From: JAJPKK01 sp963747835
GTDB lineage: Bacteria > Pseudomonadota > Alphaproteobacteria > Rhizobiales > Xanthobacteraceae
Direction: 5' to 3'
NCBI GenBank assembly: GCA_963747835.1
Contig: CAVVGO010000005.1
Location: 2,170,001-2,234,000 of the forward strand
DNA length: 64,000 bases
Shown here in pieces: positions 16,222-25,978 of this stretch (the first letter of the stretch is position 1; each line of letters opens with the position of its first letter). Made by a program: the position numbers and the translations under genes. Under the pieces are notes generated by a model. That model did not search any database. It had not been told where the DNA came from and was given only the letters and a program-made list of their open reading frames with translations.

Positions 16222-17052
16222 ATGACCGTGATTGCGATGACAAGAGAACTCGGATCCCTTGGAACCGAGGTAGCGGCTGGAATTGCTGCGAAATTAAACC
16301 TGAGGATCATCCACTCCGAGATCGTCACCAACCAAGTGGCCGAGCGTCTTGGCATCGAGCAGAGCACGGTGACCCGCTATGTGGACGGCCAGGCCTCGAT
16401 TTTCGAGCGCTGGCTGATCAATCGGCGCAAGCTGTCGCGCTACACCTGCGAGGAAATGCTGCGCCTCGCCCAGCAGGGCGACGTGCTGATCCGCGGCTGG
16501 GGCGCCGCAACCCTCCTGCGCGAAATGCCCCAAGTCATCAGCCTGCGGGTCTGCGCGCCGATGGATTTTCGCGTGCGCGTCATGATGCAGCGGCTCGGCG
16601 TCGCCGATCCCGATACCGTGCGCCAGGCGGTCGAGCGTTTCGACGCCGCGCACGCTCGCGCGATGCGCGCCACGTTCGACGTCGCTCAGGAGGACCCCCT
16701 GCTCTACCACGTCGTTCTCAACACCGAACGGCTGCCGGTCGAGGCCTGCGTGAGCGCGGTCTGCGCGCTCGCCGCCCATCCGCGGTACCGGGATTCCTTT
16801 GCCACCCGTTCCGCGCTTGCCAATCGGCTTCTGGAGGCGAGAATCAATACTGCGCTGACCGAGGAGATCGGGCTCAGCATGGCGCCGACCGGCGTCAACG
16901 TATCGGCGGCCAACGGCAAGGTTACGCTGAGCGCCACCTCGTCGACCGGCAGCCTGCGCGCCAAGGCCGAGAAGGTCGCCTCGCGTATCACCGGGGTACG
17001 CCACATCGACAACCGCATCGTCAGCGTACCGAGCCGGGGCGGCGGATTCTAA
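16222..17052 (+). CDS. Cytidylate kinase-like domain fused to a C-terminal BON domain
   Basis: 276 residues. The N-terminal part (1-200) resembles the cytidylate-kinase-2 family: MTRELGSLGTEVAAGIAAKL in place of the nucleotide loop REYGSGG, then LIRGWGAATLL and MDFRVRVMMQRLGV, the lid region. The P-loop is atypical (no GK), so kinase activity is doubtful. The C-terminal 65 residues form a BON fold (INTALTEEIGLS..VNVSAANGKVTLSA..AEKVASRITGVRHIDNRIV), normally found in periplasmic or osmotic-stress proteins. There is no signal peptide. Function unknown. A sensor role is one option. Confidence 0.78.
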   Translation: MTVIAMTRELGSLGTEVAAGIAAKLNLRIIHSEIVTNQVAERLGIEQSTVTRYVDGQASIFERWLINRRKLSRYTCEEMLRLAQQGDVLIRGWGAATLLREMPQVISLRVCAPMDFRVRVMMQRLGVADPDTVRQAVERFDAAHARAMRATFDVAQEDPLLYHVVLNTERLPVEACVSAVCALAAHPRYRDSFATRSALANRLLEARINTALTEEIGLSMAPTGVNVSAANGKVTLSATSSTGSLRAKAEKVASRITGVRHIDNRIVSVPSRGGGF

Positions 17053-17128
17053 ACGGCGGCGGTTCGACGTCGGAGCCCGCGGCGCGGCCGCTCTTGTCCG
17101 TGCTGCCGCGGATTGCTAGCAACGGGTC

Positions 17129-17389
17129 ATGGCTGCGACGACCGACACCCGCAACGTCGATGACCTGAAGGAGCTTGGCGCCGGCCGGCCGGCCCCCGAT
17201 GACATCACTCGCCTTTACCATCGGGCATTCCGCGAATTCGGCGCGCAGGCGCTATGGAGCCGTCGGCCGAGCGGAGCGCCGACGATCGCGCAGGCGCTCG
17301 TGGTCGCCGAAAGCCTGCGCCGCGATGGCAACCTGCAATCCCGCGCGCTCGCGGTCGAGATCGAGCAGGCCTGCCGTGCCGCTCTCTAG
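17129..17389 (+). CDS. Small hypothetical protein paired with nucleotidyltransferase
   Basis: 86 residues, mainly helical and without membrane segments (ITRLYHRAFREFGAQALWSRR, ALVVAESLRRDGNLQSRALAVEIEQAC). It overlaps the following nucleotidyltransferase gene by 14 bases, so the two are translated together. I read it as the partner gene of an AbiEii-like pair. The usual AbiEi winged-helix signature is not visible, so that role is only suggested by position. Confidence 0.6.
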   Translation: MAATTDTRNVDDLKELGAGRPAPDDITRLYHRAFREFGAQALWSRRPSGAPTIAQALVVAESLRRDGNLQSRALAVEIEQACRAAL

Positions 17390-18183
17390 GATTCAAAGCG
17401 ATATTCTCGTTCTGTTGGCCGCGCATCGCAATCCGGAAAGCTACGTTGCCGGCGGGGTGCCGCTCAATCGCGACGGACCGCGACTATCTGACGATATCGA
17501 TATCTTCCACGATCGCGAAGAAAGCGTTGCGGCAGCGGCCGATGCCGACATCTCGTTGCTCATCGAAGCGGACTTCATGGTACGATGGTTGCGACGCGAG
17601 CCCGGCATTCACGGCGCACTCGTCGAGCGAAGCGGCGAGACCATGCGAACTCGAATGGGCCCGCGACAGCGATTTTCGCTTTTACCCGACGGTTCGCGAC
17701 GAGGTGTTCGGATATGTTCTGCATGTCGTCGATATCGCGACGAACAAAGCTCTAGCCGCGGCCGGCCGCCGCGAACCGCGCGACGTGATCGATCTGCTCA
17801 CCGTCCATGACCGGCACATGCCGCTTGGCGCCGTGATGTGGGCGGCAGTCGCAAAAGATCCCGGCTTTTCGCCTGAGAGCTTGATCGCGGAAATCCGCCG
17901 CAATGCCCGCTATCGCCAGGACGACTATGCCGATCTCGACGTGATCGAGCCGCTCGACGCCGGAGTGGTGGCGCGGCATCTGCGTGGGGCGCTTGATGAC
18001 GCGGATGCTTTTGTCCGCGCCATGCCGGCCGGAAAGGAAGGGCTGCTATTCCTGAAGGATGGTCGGCCGGTGCAGCCCGACCCGGCGCACCTCGAAGCTT
18101 ACCTCGAACACGCTGGGCGCCGCCGCGGCCATTGGCCGTCATCTCCCGAAATCGGCAGCGCCATGCTTGATCGTGATCAGTAG
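17376..18183 (+). pseudogene. AbiEii/AbiGii-like nucleotidyltransferase, interrupted by a frameshift
   Basis: The GTG start at 17376 begins a frame with the catalytic nucleotidyltransferase core AGGVPLNRDGPRLSDDIDIF (GG..DxD). At about 17640 the homology moves to the next frame, where it continues CELEWARDSDFRFYPTV, VLHVVDIATNKALAAAGRREP and DLLTVHDRHMPLGAVMWAAV to the stop at 18183. One extra base (or two missing) explains this. Without it the protein would be about 268 residues, the usual length. Known members are toxins of type IV systems. This gene is broken or mis-sequenced. Confidence 0.78.
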
Positions 18184-18205
18184 GAAGCGAACCCGCCCTA
18201 CGAAT

Positions 18206-20974
18206 TCACTCCACCAACTTCAACCGCTCCAGCGCCTCGATTATTTTCGCCCGCCGCTCCGCTGCCTCCTCGCGTTTTTCGCGATCGGCCTCGATCACCT
18301 CCTCGGGTGCGCGGGCGATGAAGTCCGCGTTGCCGAGCTTGGCATCGACGCGGGCGATGTCGGCTTCGGCCTTGGCCTTTTCTTTTTCGAGCCGCGCCTT
18401 TTCGGCGCCAAGGTCGATGACGCCCTTGAGCGGTAACGCCACCGTCTCGCCGCGCACCAGCAACTGCACCGCGCCGGCGGGCGGTACATCAGCCGCCGCG
18501 AGGCTGTCGATGCGGGCCATGCGTTTGATCACGTCGGCCCACCGCTTGGCGCGCGCGTCGGTCGCGGGTGCGGGCGCGACCAGCACTAAGGGAATCAGCA
18601 TCGCCGGCACGATGTTCATTTCGGTGCGCACCGAGCGGATCGCGGAAACGAGATCGACCACCCATCCGATCTCGGCTTCGGCCGCTTCATCTTCGAGGCC
18701 CATGAACAGCGGCCATGGCGATAACGTCAGAAGGTCCTCGCGGGCGACGCCGCCTTCGGCCGTCACCGTCCAAAGTTCCTCGGTGATGAACGGCATGAAG
18801 GGATGCAGCAGCGCCAAAATCTGGTCGCGCGCCCATGCCACCATGGCCTGGGTCTCGTTCTTGGCGGCACTGTCGGGACCAAGCAGCACTGGCTTGGCGA
18901 GTTCCAGGTACCAGTCGCAATAGACGTTCCACACGAAGCGATAAACCGCGTTTGCAGCGTCGTTGAAGTGATAAGCTGCGATCGCCTCGGTCACCTCCTT
19001 CGCGGTCCGCGCGGTCTCGTGGGCGATCCACCGATTGAGCGTCTCCTCCGCTTCGCCGGGCTCGAATCCCGGCAGGGTCGCGCAGCCGTTGATCTCCGCG
19101 AAGCGGCAGGCATTCCAGAGCTTGGTCGCGAAATTGCGATAGCCCTCGACGCGCGAGGCGGCGAGCTTGATGTCGCGGCCCTGCGCCGCCATGACGGCAA
19201 GCGTGAAGCGCAGCGCATCGGCGCCATAAGTGTCGATGAGCGCGAGCGGGTCGATGACGTTGCCCTTCGACTTCGACATCTTGGCGCCCTTCTCGTCGCG
19301 GACGAGCGCGTGGATGTAGACGGTCGAGAACGGCACCTCATCCCTGAAGTGCAGGCCCATCATGATCATGCGTGCGACCCAGAAGAAGATGATGTCGAAG
19401 CCGGTGACGAGCGTATCGGTCGGATAGTAACGGGCAAGCTCGGGGGTCGCGTCGGGCCAGCCCAGCGTCGAGAACGGCCACAGCGCCGAGGAGAACCAAG
19501 TGTCGAGCACGTCCTCGTCGCGGATCAGGAATGGCGCGCGGCTGTCCGGATCGAGCGCCATGTCGTGAGCCTGCATCGGGGTGATCGCTTCGGTCTCGGC
19601 GTAATACCCGAGGGCCCGCGACACCGCCTCCTCCTCGGTCTCGGCCACGAAGATTTTTCCGTCCGGCCCGTACCAGGCCGGGATTTGGTGCCCCCACCAC
19701 AGCTGGCGCGAGATGCACCACGGCTGGATGTTCTCCATCCAGTCGAAATAGGTCTTCGCCCAGGTCTCCGGAACGAATTTGGTGCGGCCGTCGCGCACCG
19801 CCGCAAGCGCCGGGGCCGCCAGTTCCTTGGCGTTGACGTACCACTGATCGGTAAGGAACGGCTCGATGACGGCGCCGGAGCGCTCGCCGTGGGGCACCAT
19901 GTGAGTTTGCGGCTCGATCTTGACGAGGAGGCCCATGGCCTCCAGTCGCTCGACGATCTTGCGGCGCGCGACGAAGCGGTCGAGATTGTGCAGCGTCAGC
20001 GTTTCGTCGAGTTCGGGCGAGGCGGCGATGTGCTCCAGAAACGCCGAATTGCCGTCGAGGTCGAGCTTGGCTTCCTTGTCGAGCACACTGACCATCGGCA
20101 GGTGATGGCGCTTGCCGACCTCGAAATCGTTGAAGTCGTGGGCGGGCGTGATCTTCACGGCGCCGGTACCCTTTTCGGGATCGGCGTAGTCGTCGCCGAC
20201 GATCGGGATGCGCCGGCCGACCAGCGGCAGGATCGCGGTCTTGCCGATCAGATGCTTGAACCGTTCATTGTCCGGATGGACCGCGATTGCGGTGTCTCCC
20301 AGCATGGTCTCGGGCCGCGTGGTGGCGACCTCGATGAATTCGTCGGAGCCCGCGATCGGATACTTGATGTGCCACAGGCTTCCCTTCACCTCAACCTGCT
20401 GAACTTCGAGGTCGGAAATCGCAGTGATGAGCTTGGGGTCCCAATTGACGAGGCGCTTGTCCTTGTAGATCAGCCCCTCATTGTAGAGTTCGACGAAAAC
20501 TTTGAGAACCGCACGGGACAGGCCCTCGTCCATGGTGAAACGCTCGCGCGACCAGTCGCAGGAGGCGCCGAGGCGCTTTAACTGGTTGACGATGACGCCG
20601 CCGGATTCCGCCTTCCATTCCCACACCCGCTCCAGGAACTTTTCCCGGCCCAGTTCGCGGCGCGAGGGCTGCTGGCGCTCCATGAGTTGGCGCTCGACCA
20701 CCATCTGGGTGGCGATACCGGCATGGTCGGTGCCGGGCTGCCACAGCACGTCGCGTCCGCGCATCCGCTCGAACCGGCACAGAACGTCCTGCAGCGTGTT
20801 GTTGAGCGCGTGCCCCATGTGCAGCGAGCCGGTCACATTGGGCGGCGGGATCATGATGCAATAAGGCTTGGCGTGGCGCCGCTCCGGGCGACCGGCCGCG
20901 AATGCCTGCGCCTCCTCCCAGGCTGCGGAAACGCGGCTCTCGATCTCGCCAGGGCTGTAGGTCTTTTCAATCAT
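18206..20974 (-). CDS. valS: Valyl-tRNA synthetase (valS)
   Basis: 922 residues, charging tRNA-Val with valine. The class I motif (HIGH) reads SLHMGHAL in the PPPNVTG context and the second (KMSKS) reads GAKMSKSKGNVIDP. The editing CP1 insertion lies between them. The anticodon domain and the C-terminal coiled coil (about 850-915, KARLEKEKAKAEADI) are complete. Its neighbours, DUF2497 and tolC, are the usual Bradyrhizobiaceae neighbours of valS, though here an SH3-type gene and an MFS gene lie between. Confidence 0.98.
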   Translation of the reverse strand: MIEKTYSPGEIESRVSAAWEEAQAFAAGRPERRHAKPYCIMIPPPNVTGSLHMGHALNNTLQDVLCRFERMRGRDVLWQPGTDHAGIATQMVVERQLMERQQPSRRELGREKFLERVWEWKAESGGVIVNQLKRLGASCDWSRERFTMDEGLSRAVLKVFVELYNEGLIYKDKRLVNWDPKLITAISDLEVQQVEVKGSLWHIKYPIAGSDEFIEVATTRPETMLGDTAIAVHPDNERFKHLIGKTAILPLVGRRIPIVGDDYADPEKGTGAVKITPAHDFNDFEVGKRHHLPMVSVLDKEAKLDLDGNSAFLEHIAASPELDETLTLHNLDRFVARRKIVERLEAMGLLVKIEPQTHMVPHGERSGAVIEPFLTDQWYVNAKELAAPALAAVRDGRTKFVPETWAKTYFDWMENIQPWCISRQLWWGHQIPAWYGPDGKIFVAETEEEAVSRALGYYAETEAITPMQAHDMALDPDSRAPFLIRDEDVLDTWFSSALWPFSTLGWPDATPELARYYPTDTLVTGFDIIFFWVARMIMMGLHFRDEVPFSTVYIHALVRDEKGAKMSKSKGNVIDPLALIDTYGADALRFTLAVMAAQGRDIKLAASRVEGYRNFATKLWNACRFAEINGCATLPGFEPGEAEETLNRWIAHETARTAKEVTEAIAAYHFNDAANAVYRFVWNVYCDWYLELAKPVLLGPDSAAKNETQAMVAWARDQILALLHPFMPFITEELWTVTAEGGVAREDLLTLSPWPLFMGLEDEAAEAEIGWVVDLVSAIRSVRTEMNIVPAMLIPLVLVAPAPATDARAKRWADVIKRMARIDSLAAADVPPAGAVQLLVRGETVALPLKGVIDLGAEKARLEKEKAKAEADIARVDAKLGNADFIARAPEEVIEADREKREEAAERRAKIIEALERLKLVE

Positions 20975-21087
20975 TTCGGGCTTCCGGCATCGGGAGCGCC
21001 TAAAAGCGCCGCACCGTGGGCCTTGTCAACGGTTGGGCGCAGCCACTTTGCGTCGCGTCAGCCTGCGCAGGTGCGACCTAACAATTT

Positions 21088-21111
21088 GGCCTCGCCGGTG
21101 AGGGCGAGGCC
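21088..21111 (-). terminator. Hairpin downstream of the SH3-type gene
   Basis: GGCCTCGCC (21088-21096) and GGCGAGGCC (21103-21111) form a 9-bp stem with a 6-base loop, 33 bases beyond the stop at 21145. The T-tract is weak, so termination here is only possible. Confidence 0.35.
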
Positions 21112-21144
21112 TCAATGTGATCGCAATTCCAGGCAAGTCGACGA

Positions 21145-21951
21145 CTATTCTTCGCCGGCGTAGCCCACGATTTTCCACCCACCGGCGTCATTGCGGTAGC
21201 AGAGCTGGTCGCTGCCGAGCGGTGAGATTGCGTCGGCGGCCACAAATCCGACTTTCCCGGACGGGGTAACGACACGCAGATATTCCAGAGCCTGCGACGA
21301 CGCATTTGCGCCCATCGACTGGTCCGGCATGACGCGCACCAGGTTGATCCCGAGCCGATCGATCACGGCGGCGTTGGCCTGCGCGGCGGCGCGAACTTCG
21401 ACGCCGGACTTGGCCGGATAACCCCAGTCGTTCGCCTCCGTTCCGGTATCCCTGGCGACCTGTTCCGCCGCCTTCTCATCGAACGTCGGGTTTGCCGGGG
21501 CGCACATGACGCCCTTGCGATCCGGGATGGCCTCGAGCGTTGCGTCGTTCGCAGCCTCGGCGAGCACCTCCCAACCCGACCCGTCCTTGCCGTCGAGTTC
21601 GATCGCCGCCGCGAGATTGTCGATGCCGGATTTCTTCCGGTTGGCCTTGTCGCCCTGCGCGCCCATCCAGAAGAAATCGTTGGCGACAAGACGGGCGAGC
21701 GTGCCGCGATCCTTGCGGGCCGCGATCGCGGCAAGCTGCTTGCGGAATGCCTCGAAACCGGGATCCGCATAAGGCTGCGGCAAAGTTACGGCGATGACCG
21801 GATATGGCTTCGGAGGGGACACCTTTTGCGCCGGTTGCGCGTGTTGCTGGGGTGGCTGCTGCGGCTGTTGCGCCAATGCTGAAAGCGGGGCAGCGGTGGC
21901 AAGGACGATGGCGGCGGCGAAGGTCAATCTCGTGGTGGTGATGTTGGACAT
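21145..21951 (-). CDS. Exported protein with C-terminal SH3-like domain
   Basis: 268 residues from the ATG at 21951, with a GAGAGAG tract just before it. There is a signal peptide (residues 7-29, ending SALAQQ), then a Gln/Pro-rich stretch with QQPPQQ repeats (28-45). A middle domain (60-180, FEAFRKQLAAIAARKDRGTLARLV..DFFWMG) follows. The tail looks like a bacterial SH3 fold (GVEVRAAAQANAAVIDRLG..YLRVVTPSGKVGFVAADAISPLG). Such SH3 folds bind peptidoglycan or bound peptides. A periplasmic wall-associated role is inferred. Confidence 0.72.
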   Translation of the reverse strand: MSNITTTRLTFAAAIVLATAAPLSALAQQPQQPPQQHAQPAQKVSPPKPYPVIAVTLPQPYADPGFEAFRKQLAAIAARKDRGTLARLVANDFFWMGAQGDKANRKKSGIDNLAAAIELDGKDGSGWEVLAEAANDATLEAIPDRKGVMCAPANPTFDEKAAEQVARDTGTEANDWGYPAKSGVEVRAAAQANAAVIDRLGINLVRVMPDQSMGANASSQALEYLRVVTPSGKVGFVAADAISPLGSDQLCYRNDAGGWKIVGYAGEE

Positions 21952-22286
21952 GGCTCTCTCCCATGATTGAGGTCCTGATCTGCGTTGGTGCCATGGGCGC
22001 TGCGCGATGTTCACCAAAATCGCCGGACGAAGCGGTGCAATCGACCTTTTGGTGACGGCCGTCACTCTTGCGGGGCAGATGCGTGCGGGCTGACCACCCG
22101 GCGCCGCCCTCTCGGGTCGCATGCTTACGCGACATGGCCCGTGATCGGGGAAACATGGCCCGCGCTCCGCGCGTTCCGTTATAGTTCTAGTGTAGCCACG
22201 CTTTCGGCCCATCTCTTAGCCAACGTGGGTCGCGATCGTCGCCCAGCCGCCCTTTACGCCACCGTCAACGCCATCGAAATAGAGCC
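21952..22286. other. Intergenic region, SH3-type gene to MFS gene
   Basis: 335 bases between two divergent genes. They should contain both promoters, but I see no clear -35/-10 pair, operator or RNA gene here. Confidence 0.5.
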
Positions 22287-23495
22287 GTGCTCGCGCCCTC
22301 CCCGTCCATTCCGGTGCCTTCCGAGACGCGCGCCATCGTGCTGTTGGCGGTGGCGGGTTTCGCCAGCCAGGCCATGGTGCGGGTCGCCAACTCGCTGCTG
22401 CCGCAGATCGCCTCGGATTTCGACATCACAGTTGGTGCGGCCTCGATCGTGGTTTCCGCCTATGCGGTGGTGCACGGCGCTATGCAGCTCGTCACCGGGC
22501 CGGTCGGCGATCGGTTCGGCAAATACCGCATGATCGCCATCGCCACGGCGTGCTGCGCGGTGCTCACCTTCGCGTGCGGCCTCACCTCCTCGTTGACGAC
22601 GCTGACGATCGCCCGGGTCGCGACCGCGACCTGCGCCGCCTGGATCATTCCGCTCGGCATCGCGTTTATCGGCGACGTCGTGCCCTATGAACGACGCCAG
22701 CAGGTGCTCGGGCGCTATCTGTCGGGCCAGATTATCGGACAGTTGTTCGGCCAAGCGGCCGGCGGCATCGTCGGCGACGCGCTTGGCTGGCGCTCGGTGT
22801 TCTACCTCCTCGCCGTCCTGTTTGCGCTGGCGGCTGCGGGTCTGTTCTACGAATTGAAGATCAATCCGTTGACCCGGCCGCTGCCGAATCCGGCATCCCA
22901 AACGTCCGGCATCATCGCCGGCTACCGGCGGATTCTTGAAACCCCGTGGGCGCGCATCACGCTGCTCGCGGCGTTCCTCGAAGGCGCGTTCATGTTCGGT
23001 GCGTTCGCCTATGTGGGCGCCGATTTGCACCGGCGGTTCGGCCTCGGCTTCACCATGGTCGGCGTCGTCATCGCGGCGTTCGGCGTCGGCGGGCTGATCT
23101 ATGCGGGCTTCGTGCAGCAGATTTACGGAAGATTCGGCGAGATCGGACTTGCGGCTTATGGCGGCAGCACGCTCGGGATCGCATATCTCATGCTCGCCAT
23201 TGCGCCGGTATGGTGGGTGACGCCGCTCGCCGTCACCTTGATCGGCCTCGGCTTCTACATGCTCCACAATACGCTCCAGACAAATGCCACCCAGATGGCA
23301 CCGCAGGCGCGCGCCACCGGCGTATGCATGTTCTCGGCAGCGCTCTATCTTGGACAACCAGCGGGGATCGCCGTGGTGGCCCCGGTGATGGACCGGTACG
23401 GCGCGGTGCCCGTCTTCGTCGTAGCCGGCCTGCTGTTGCCGGCGCTCGGCCTCTGGTTCGCCGGGAGGCTCGCGCATCGCCGTCAGGCGAAGTGA
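22287..23495 (+). CDS. MFS transporter
   Basis: 402 residues with 12 predicted membrane helices. The MFS signature after helix 2 is GPVGDRFGKYRM, and the second repeat begins around residue 210 (RILETPWARITLL). The start is a GTG at 22287 giving MLAPSPS; the ribosome site is weak. It is a drug/metabolite-efflux-like (DHA1-type) transporter by pattern. The substrate is unknown. It stands alone, divergent from the SH3-type gene. Confidence 0.88.
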   Translation: MLAPSPSIPVPSETRAIVLLAVAGFASQAMVRVANSLLPQIASDFDITVGAASIVVSAYAVVHGAMQLVTGPVGDRFGKYRMIAIATACCAVLTFACGLTSSLTTLTIARVATATCAAWIIPLGIAFIGDVVPYERRQQVLGRYLSGQIIGQLFGQAAGGIVGDALGWRSVFYLLAVLFALAAAGLFYELKINPLTRPLPNPASQTSGIIAGYRRILETPWARITLLAAFLEGAFMFGAFAYVGADLHRRFGLGFTMVGVVIAAFGVGGLIYAGFVQQIYGRFGEIGLAAYGGSTLGIAYLMLAIAPVWWVTPLAVTLIGLGFYMLHNTLQTNATQMAPQARATGVCMFSAALYLGQPAGIAVVAPVMDRYGAVPVFVVAGLLLPALGLWFAGRLAHRRQAK

Positions 23496-23513
23496 ACCGC
23501 GGAGGGCGCGCTC

Positions 23514-24164
23514 TTATCCCCGACCGCGCGAGACGCGCTCGATCTCGGCGCGCACCAGTCGCTCCACCATATTGGGAAGGTTGTCGTCCAGCCACGCCTT
23601 CAGCATCGGCTTGAGCATCTCGCGGACCAAGTCCTCAAGGGTGCGGGAGTTCTGCGCCAGCACCGTGTGAGCAAGCGAATTGAATGCCATGTCGACAACC
23701 GCGGTGGTGCGGGGCGACAACAAGGTCCGATCGTACGCGGGTGGCGCTGGCGCGGCGGGGCGCGGAGCCGGCTCGGCGGGTTCCGGAGCTTCGCTGAACA
23801 TCAGGTCGGGGGGCCCATCGATGGCACCGAAAGGCGCCGCCTTCGACTGCATCGATTCGGTCAGTTCGAGCACGTCGGCCGGCGGCTCAAGCCGCGCAGG
23901 TGCGGGCGCGGGTGCGGGTGTCGGTGCCGGCGCGGGTGTCGGTACGACTTTTGGCTCCGCGTCGAACCCGGCCAGCATGGCGTCGATGTCGTCCTGGCTG
24001 TTGGACGGGCCCGGTGCCGCAACGACCGTGGGCTTCGCCGGGGCGGGATTCGCAGGTGGCGGAACCGGTTTGGTGGCGTCGTCGTCGGCAATGATGCGGC
24101 GAATGGAGGCGAGGATCTCCTCCATGGTTGGCTCTTGCGCCTTGGCCGGTTGATTCATCGCCAC
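23514..24164 (-). CDS. DUF2497/PopZ-family polar organizing protein
   Basis: 216 residues. The N-terminal helix EPTMEEILASIRRIIADD and C-terminal LEDLVREMLKPMLKAWLDDN plus RLVRAEIERVSRGR are the two conserved ends of the PopZ family. Between them is a disordered Pro/Ala-rich linker (TPAPAPTPAPAPAPARL), as in PopZ. Such proteins form condensates at the cell pole that anchor chromosome centromeres. The start may be the second codon pair (MNQPAKAQ, 24158). It lies downstream of tolC on the same strand. Confidence 0.88.
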   Translation of the reverse strand: MAMNQPAKAQEPTMEEILASIRRIIADDDATKPVPPPANPAPAKPTVVAAPGPSNSQDDIDAMLAGFDAEPKVVPTPAPAPTPAPAPAPARLEPPADVLELTESMQSKAAPFGAIDGPPDLMFSEAPEPAEPAPRPAAPAPPAYDRTLLSPRTTAVVDMAFNSLAHTVLAQNSRTLEDLVREMLKPMLKAWLDDNLPNMVERLVRAEIERVSRGRG

Positions 24165-24350
24165 TTTCCTACTGCGACCGGCGCATCGCGGTTGATCCCG
24201 GTCAGCGAATCATCCGTGGCCGATCATGACAGTAAGATTCGAAGTATCGCAATTGCCCGCTCGAAGGCAAGCAACCCGCGTGAGTTACGCCCAATCCCGT
24301 TGCGGGTCCGCTAACCGGTTCGGCTGGTCACACGCCGTTTCAACCCTGCG

Positions 24351-25778
24351 TCAGCGGCCGTCGGGGATGCGCACCCCGATCCATGCATCGCGGACCTGCT
24401 CGTAATGGACCATCGGGTCGTAGAGCGGGATGTTGATGCCGAGTTTGGGCAGGTTCAACTCGCCGACCGCGGCCAGCAGCGTGTAGGACGCGACCACCCG
24501 GTCATGCTGGGCGGTGACGAGCGCGGCGCGAGCGGTCACGAGATCCTGTTGCGCATTGAGCACGTCGAGGGTGGTGCGCTGGCCGACCCGAGCTTCCTCG
24601 CGAACGCCGTTGAGCGCGATCTCGGCCGCCGCCACCTGGGCCTGGGTTGCGAGAATCTGCGCCTTGGCGGCTTCAAGCTGGCCCCACGTGGTCACGACAC
24701 TGGCTTGCACGGCATCGCGTGCAGAATCGAGGTCGATCCGCTTCTGGCCGACCGCTTCCTTGGCTTGGCGGATCAGCGAGTACGACGATCCACCCGAATA
24801 GATCGGCACGGTGACCTGCCCCAGCACGAAGGCGTTAAACTGCTGCACTTCGCTTAAGAAGGTGGGCGACCATTGCTGCTGGACGCTGGCGTTAAGTGCC
24901 ACCACCGGATAGAGCGAGCCCTCGTTGATCTTCACCTGCAGAACGGCCGCATCGATGCCAAACATGGCAACCCCTACGCTGGGGTGCCGGGCACGGGAGA
25001 TTTCGACCGCCTCGATCAGCCGTCGCGGCGTCAGGCGGTCAACCGGCGAGGCCGGCACCAGGGTCGCGGCCTCGACGCCGATGACCTGGCGGTAGGTTGC
25101 CTTCGATCTCGCATACTGGGCTTCGGCGGTCAGCACCGACGCGCGCCCTTGCGACAGGCGCGTCTCAGCCTGCGCCACGTCGGTACGCGTCACTTCGCCA
25201 ACGATGAAGCGGTCGCGGGTCTGACGTAGCTGCTCCTGCAGCACTTCGACGTTGCGCCGCTGCAGTTCCAGGAGCGCACCGTCCCGCAGCAGGTCCATAT
25301 AGGCGGTGGCGGCGTTGAGCAGGATCGTCTGCTCGGCGACCCGAAGGGTCTCGCGTGCCGCCGAGGTGTTGGACTCGGCTTGCCGGACCTTGTTTGCAGT
25401 CTGCAATCCGTTATAGAGCGTCTGGCTTGCAGTGACCCCGAGAGTGCTCGGCGCGAAGTTCGCCGAAGTTTGGGGGTAAACCGGCCCTCCGTTTGGGCCA
25501 GCGCTCTTGCTCACGGTATTCTGATATTGTTCACCGACCGAGCCGGTCGCGCTGATTGTCGGCCGGTAGCCAGACAATGCCTGCGGCACTCCTTCATCGG
25601 TTTGCCGCACCACGGCGCGTTGGGAATTGAGCTGCGGATTGTTCTGATAGGCCTTCATGAGCGCTTGGTCGAGTGTGTCCGAGAGCGCAGGAAAGCCTGC
25701 GAGCCACGACACCGCCCCGATAACCGCACCCCAAGCCGCAGCCTGCTGCAGACCCCCGAACCCCAAAGCGTACCTCAC
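24351..25778 (-). CDS. tolC: TolC-family outer-membrane channel
   Basis: 475 residues. A signal peptide (ending SWLAGFPALS) precedes two OEP repeats, with the family's TLDQALMKAYQNNPQL and later TTLDVLNAQQDLVTARAAL, a helical barrel texture. It serves type I secretion or RND pumps as the outer exit duct. The C-terminus ends LYDPMVHYEQVRDAW, a typical TolC tail. It follows pcm and precedes DUF2497 and valS, the arrangement typical of Bradyrhizobiaceae, so it is a housekeeping TolC rather than part of an operon with a specific pump. Confidence 0.92.
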   Translation of the reverse strand: MRYALGFGGLQQAAAWGAVIGAVSWLAGFPALSDTLDQALMKAYQNNPQLNSQRAVVRQTDEGVPQALSGYRPTISATGSVGEQYQNTVSKSAGPNGGPVYPQTSANFAPSTLGVTASQTLYNGLQTANKVRQAESNTSAARETLRVAEQTILLNAATAYMDLLRDGALLELQRRNVEVLQEQLRQTRDRFIVGEVTRTDVAQAETRLSQGRASVLTAEAQYARSKATYRQVIGVEAATLVPASPVDRLTPRRLIEAVEISRARHPSVGVAMFGIDAAVLQVKINEGSLYPVVALNASVQQQWSPTFLSEVQQFNAFVLGQVTVPIYSGGSSYSLIRQAKEAVGQKRIDLDSARDAVQASVVTTWGQLEAAKAQILATQAQVAAAEIALNGVREEARVGQRTTLDVLNAQQDLVTARAALVTAQHDRVVASYTLLAAVGELNLPKLGINIPLYDPMVHYEQVRDAWIGVRIPDGR

Positions 25779-25978
25779 TAATCGTCCACGCCGCCGGCGC
25801 GCATCCCCGTGGGAACTACATCACCAACGGCGGACCATACGCAACTCCATTATGGAGCAATACCCTGTCCGCACACAAACTCCTGGAAAATTCCCAACTG
25901 GGGCATAAGCGCAACACTTACTCGAGAACGCTCGTTCCGGCGTCCGGATTTGGCACAACTACCCCCATTGATGGCACT

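Noticed and set aside
18803..20581. A 592-codon open frame antisense to valS.
   Set aside because: Residue make-up (RHRDDV-type) is that of a reverse-complement shadow and no motif is visible.
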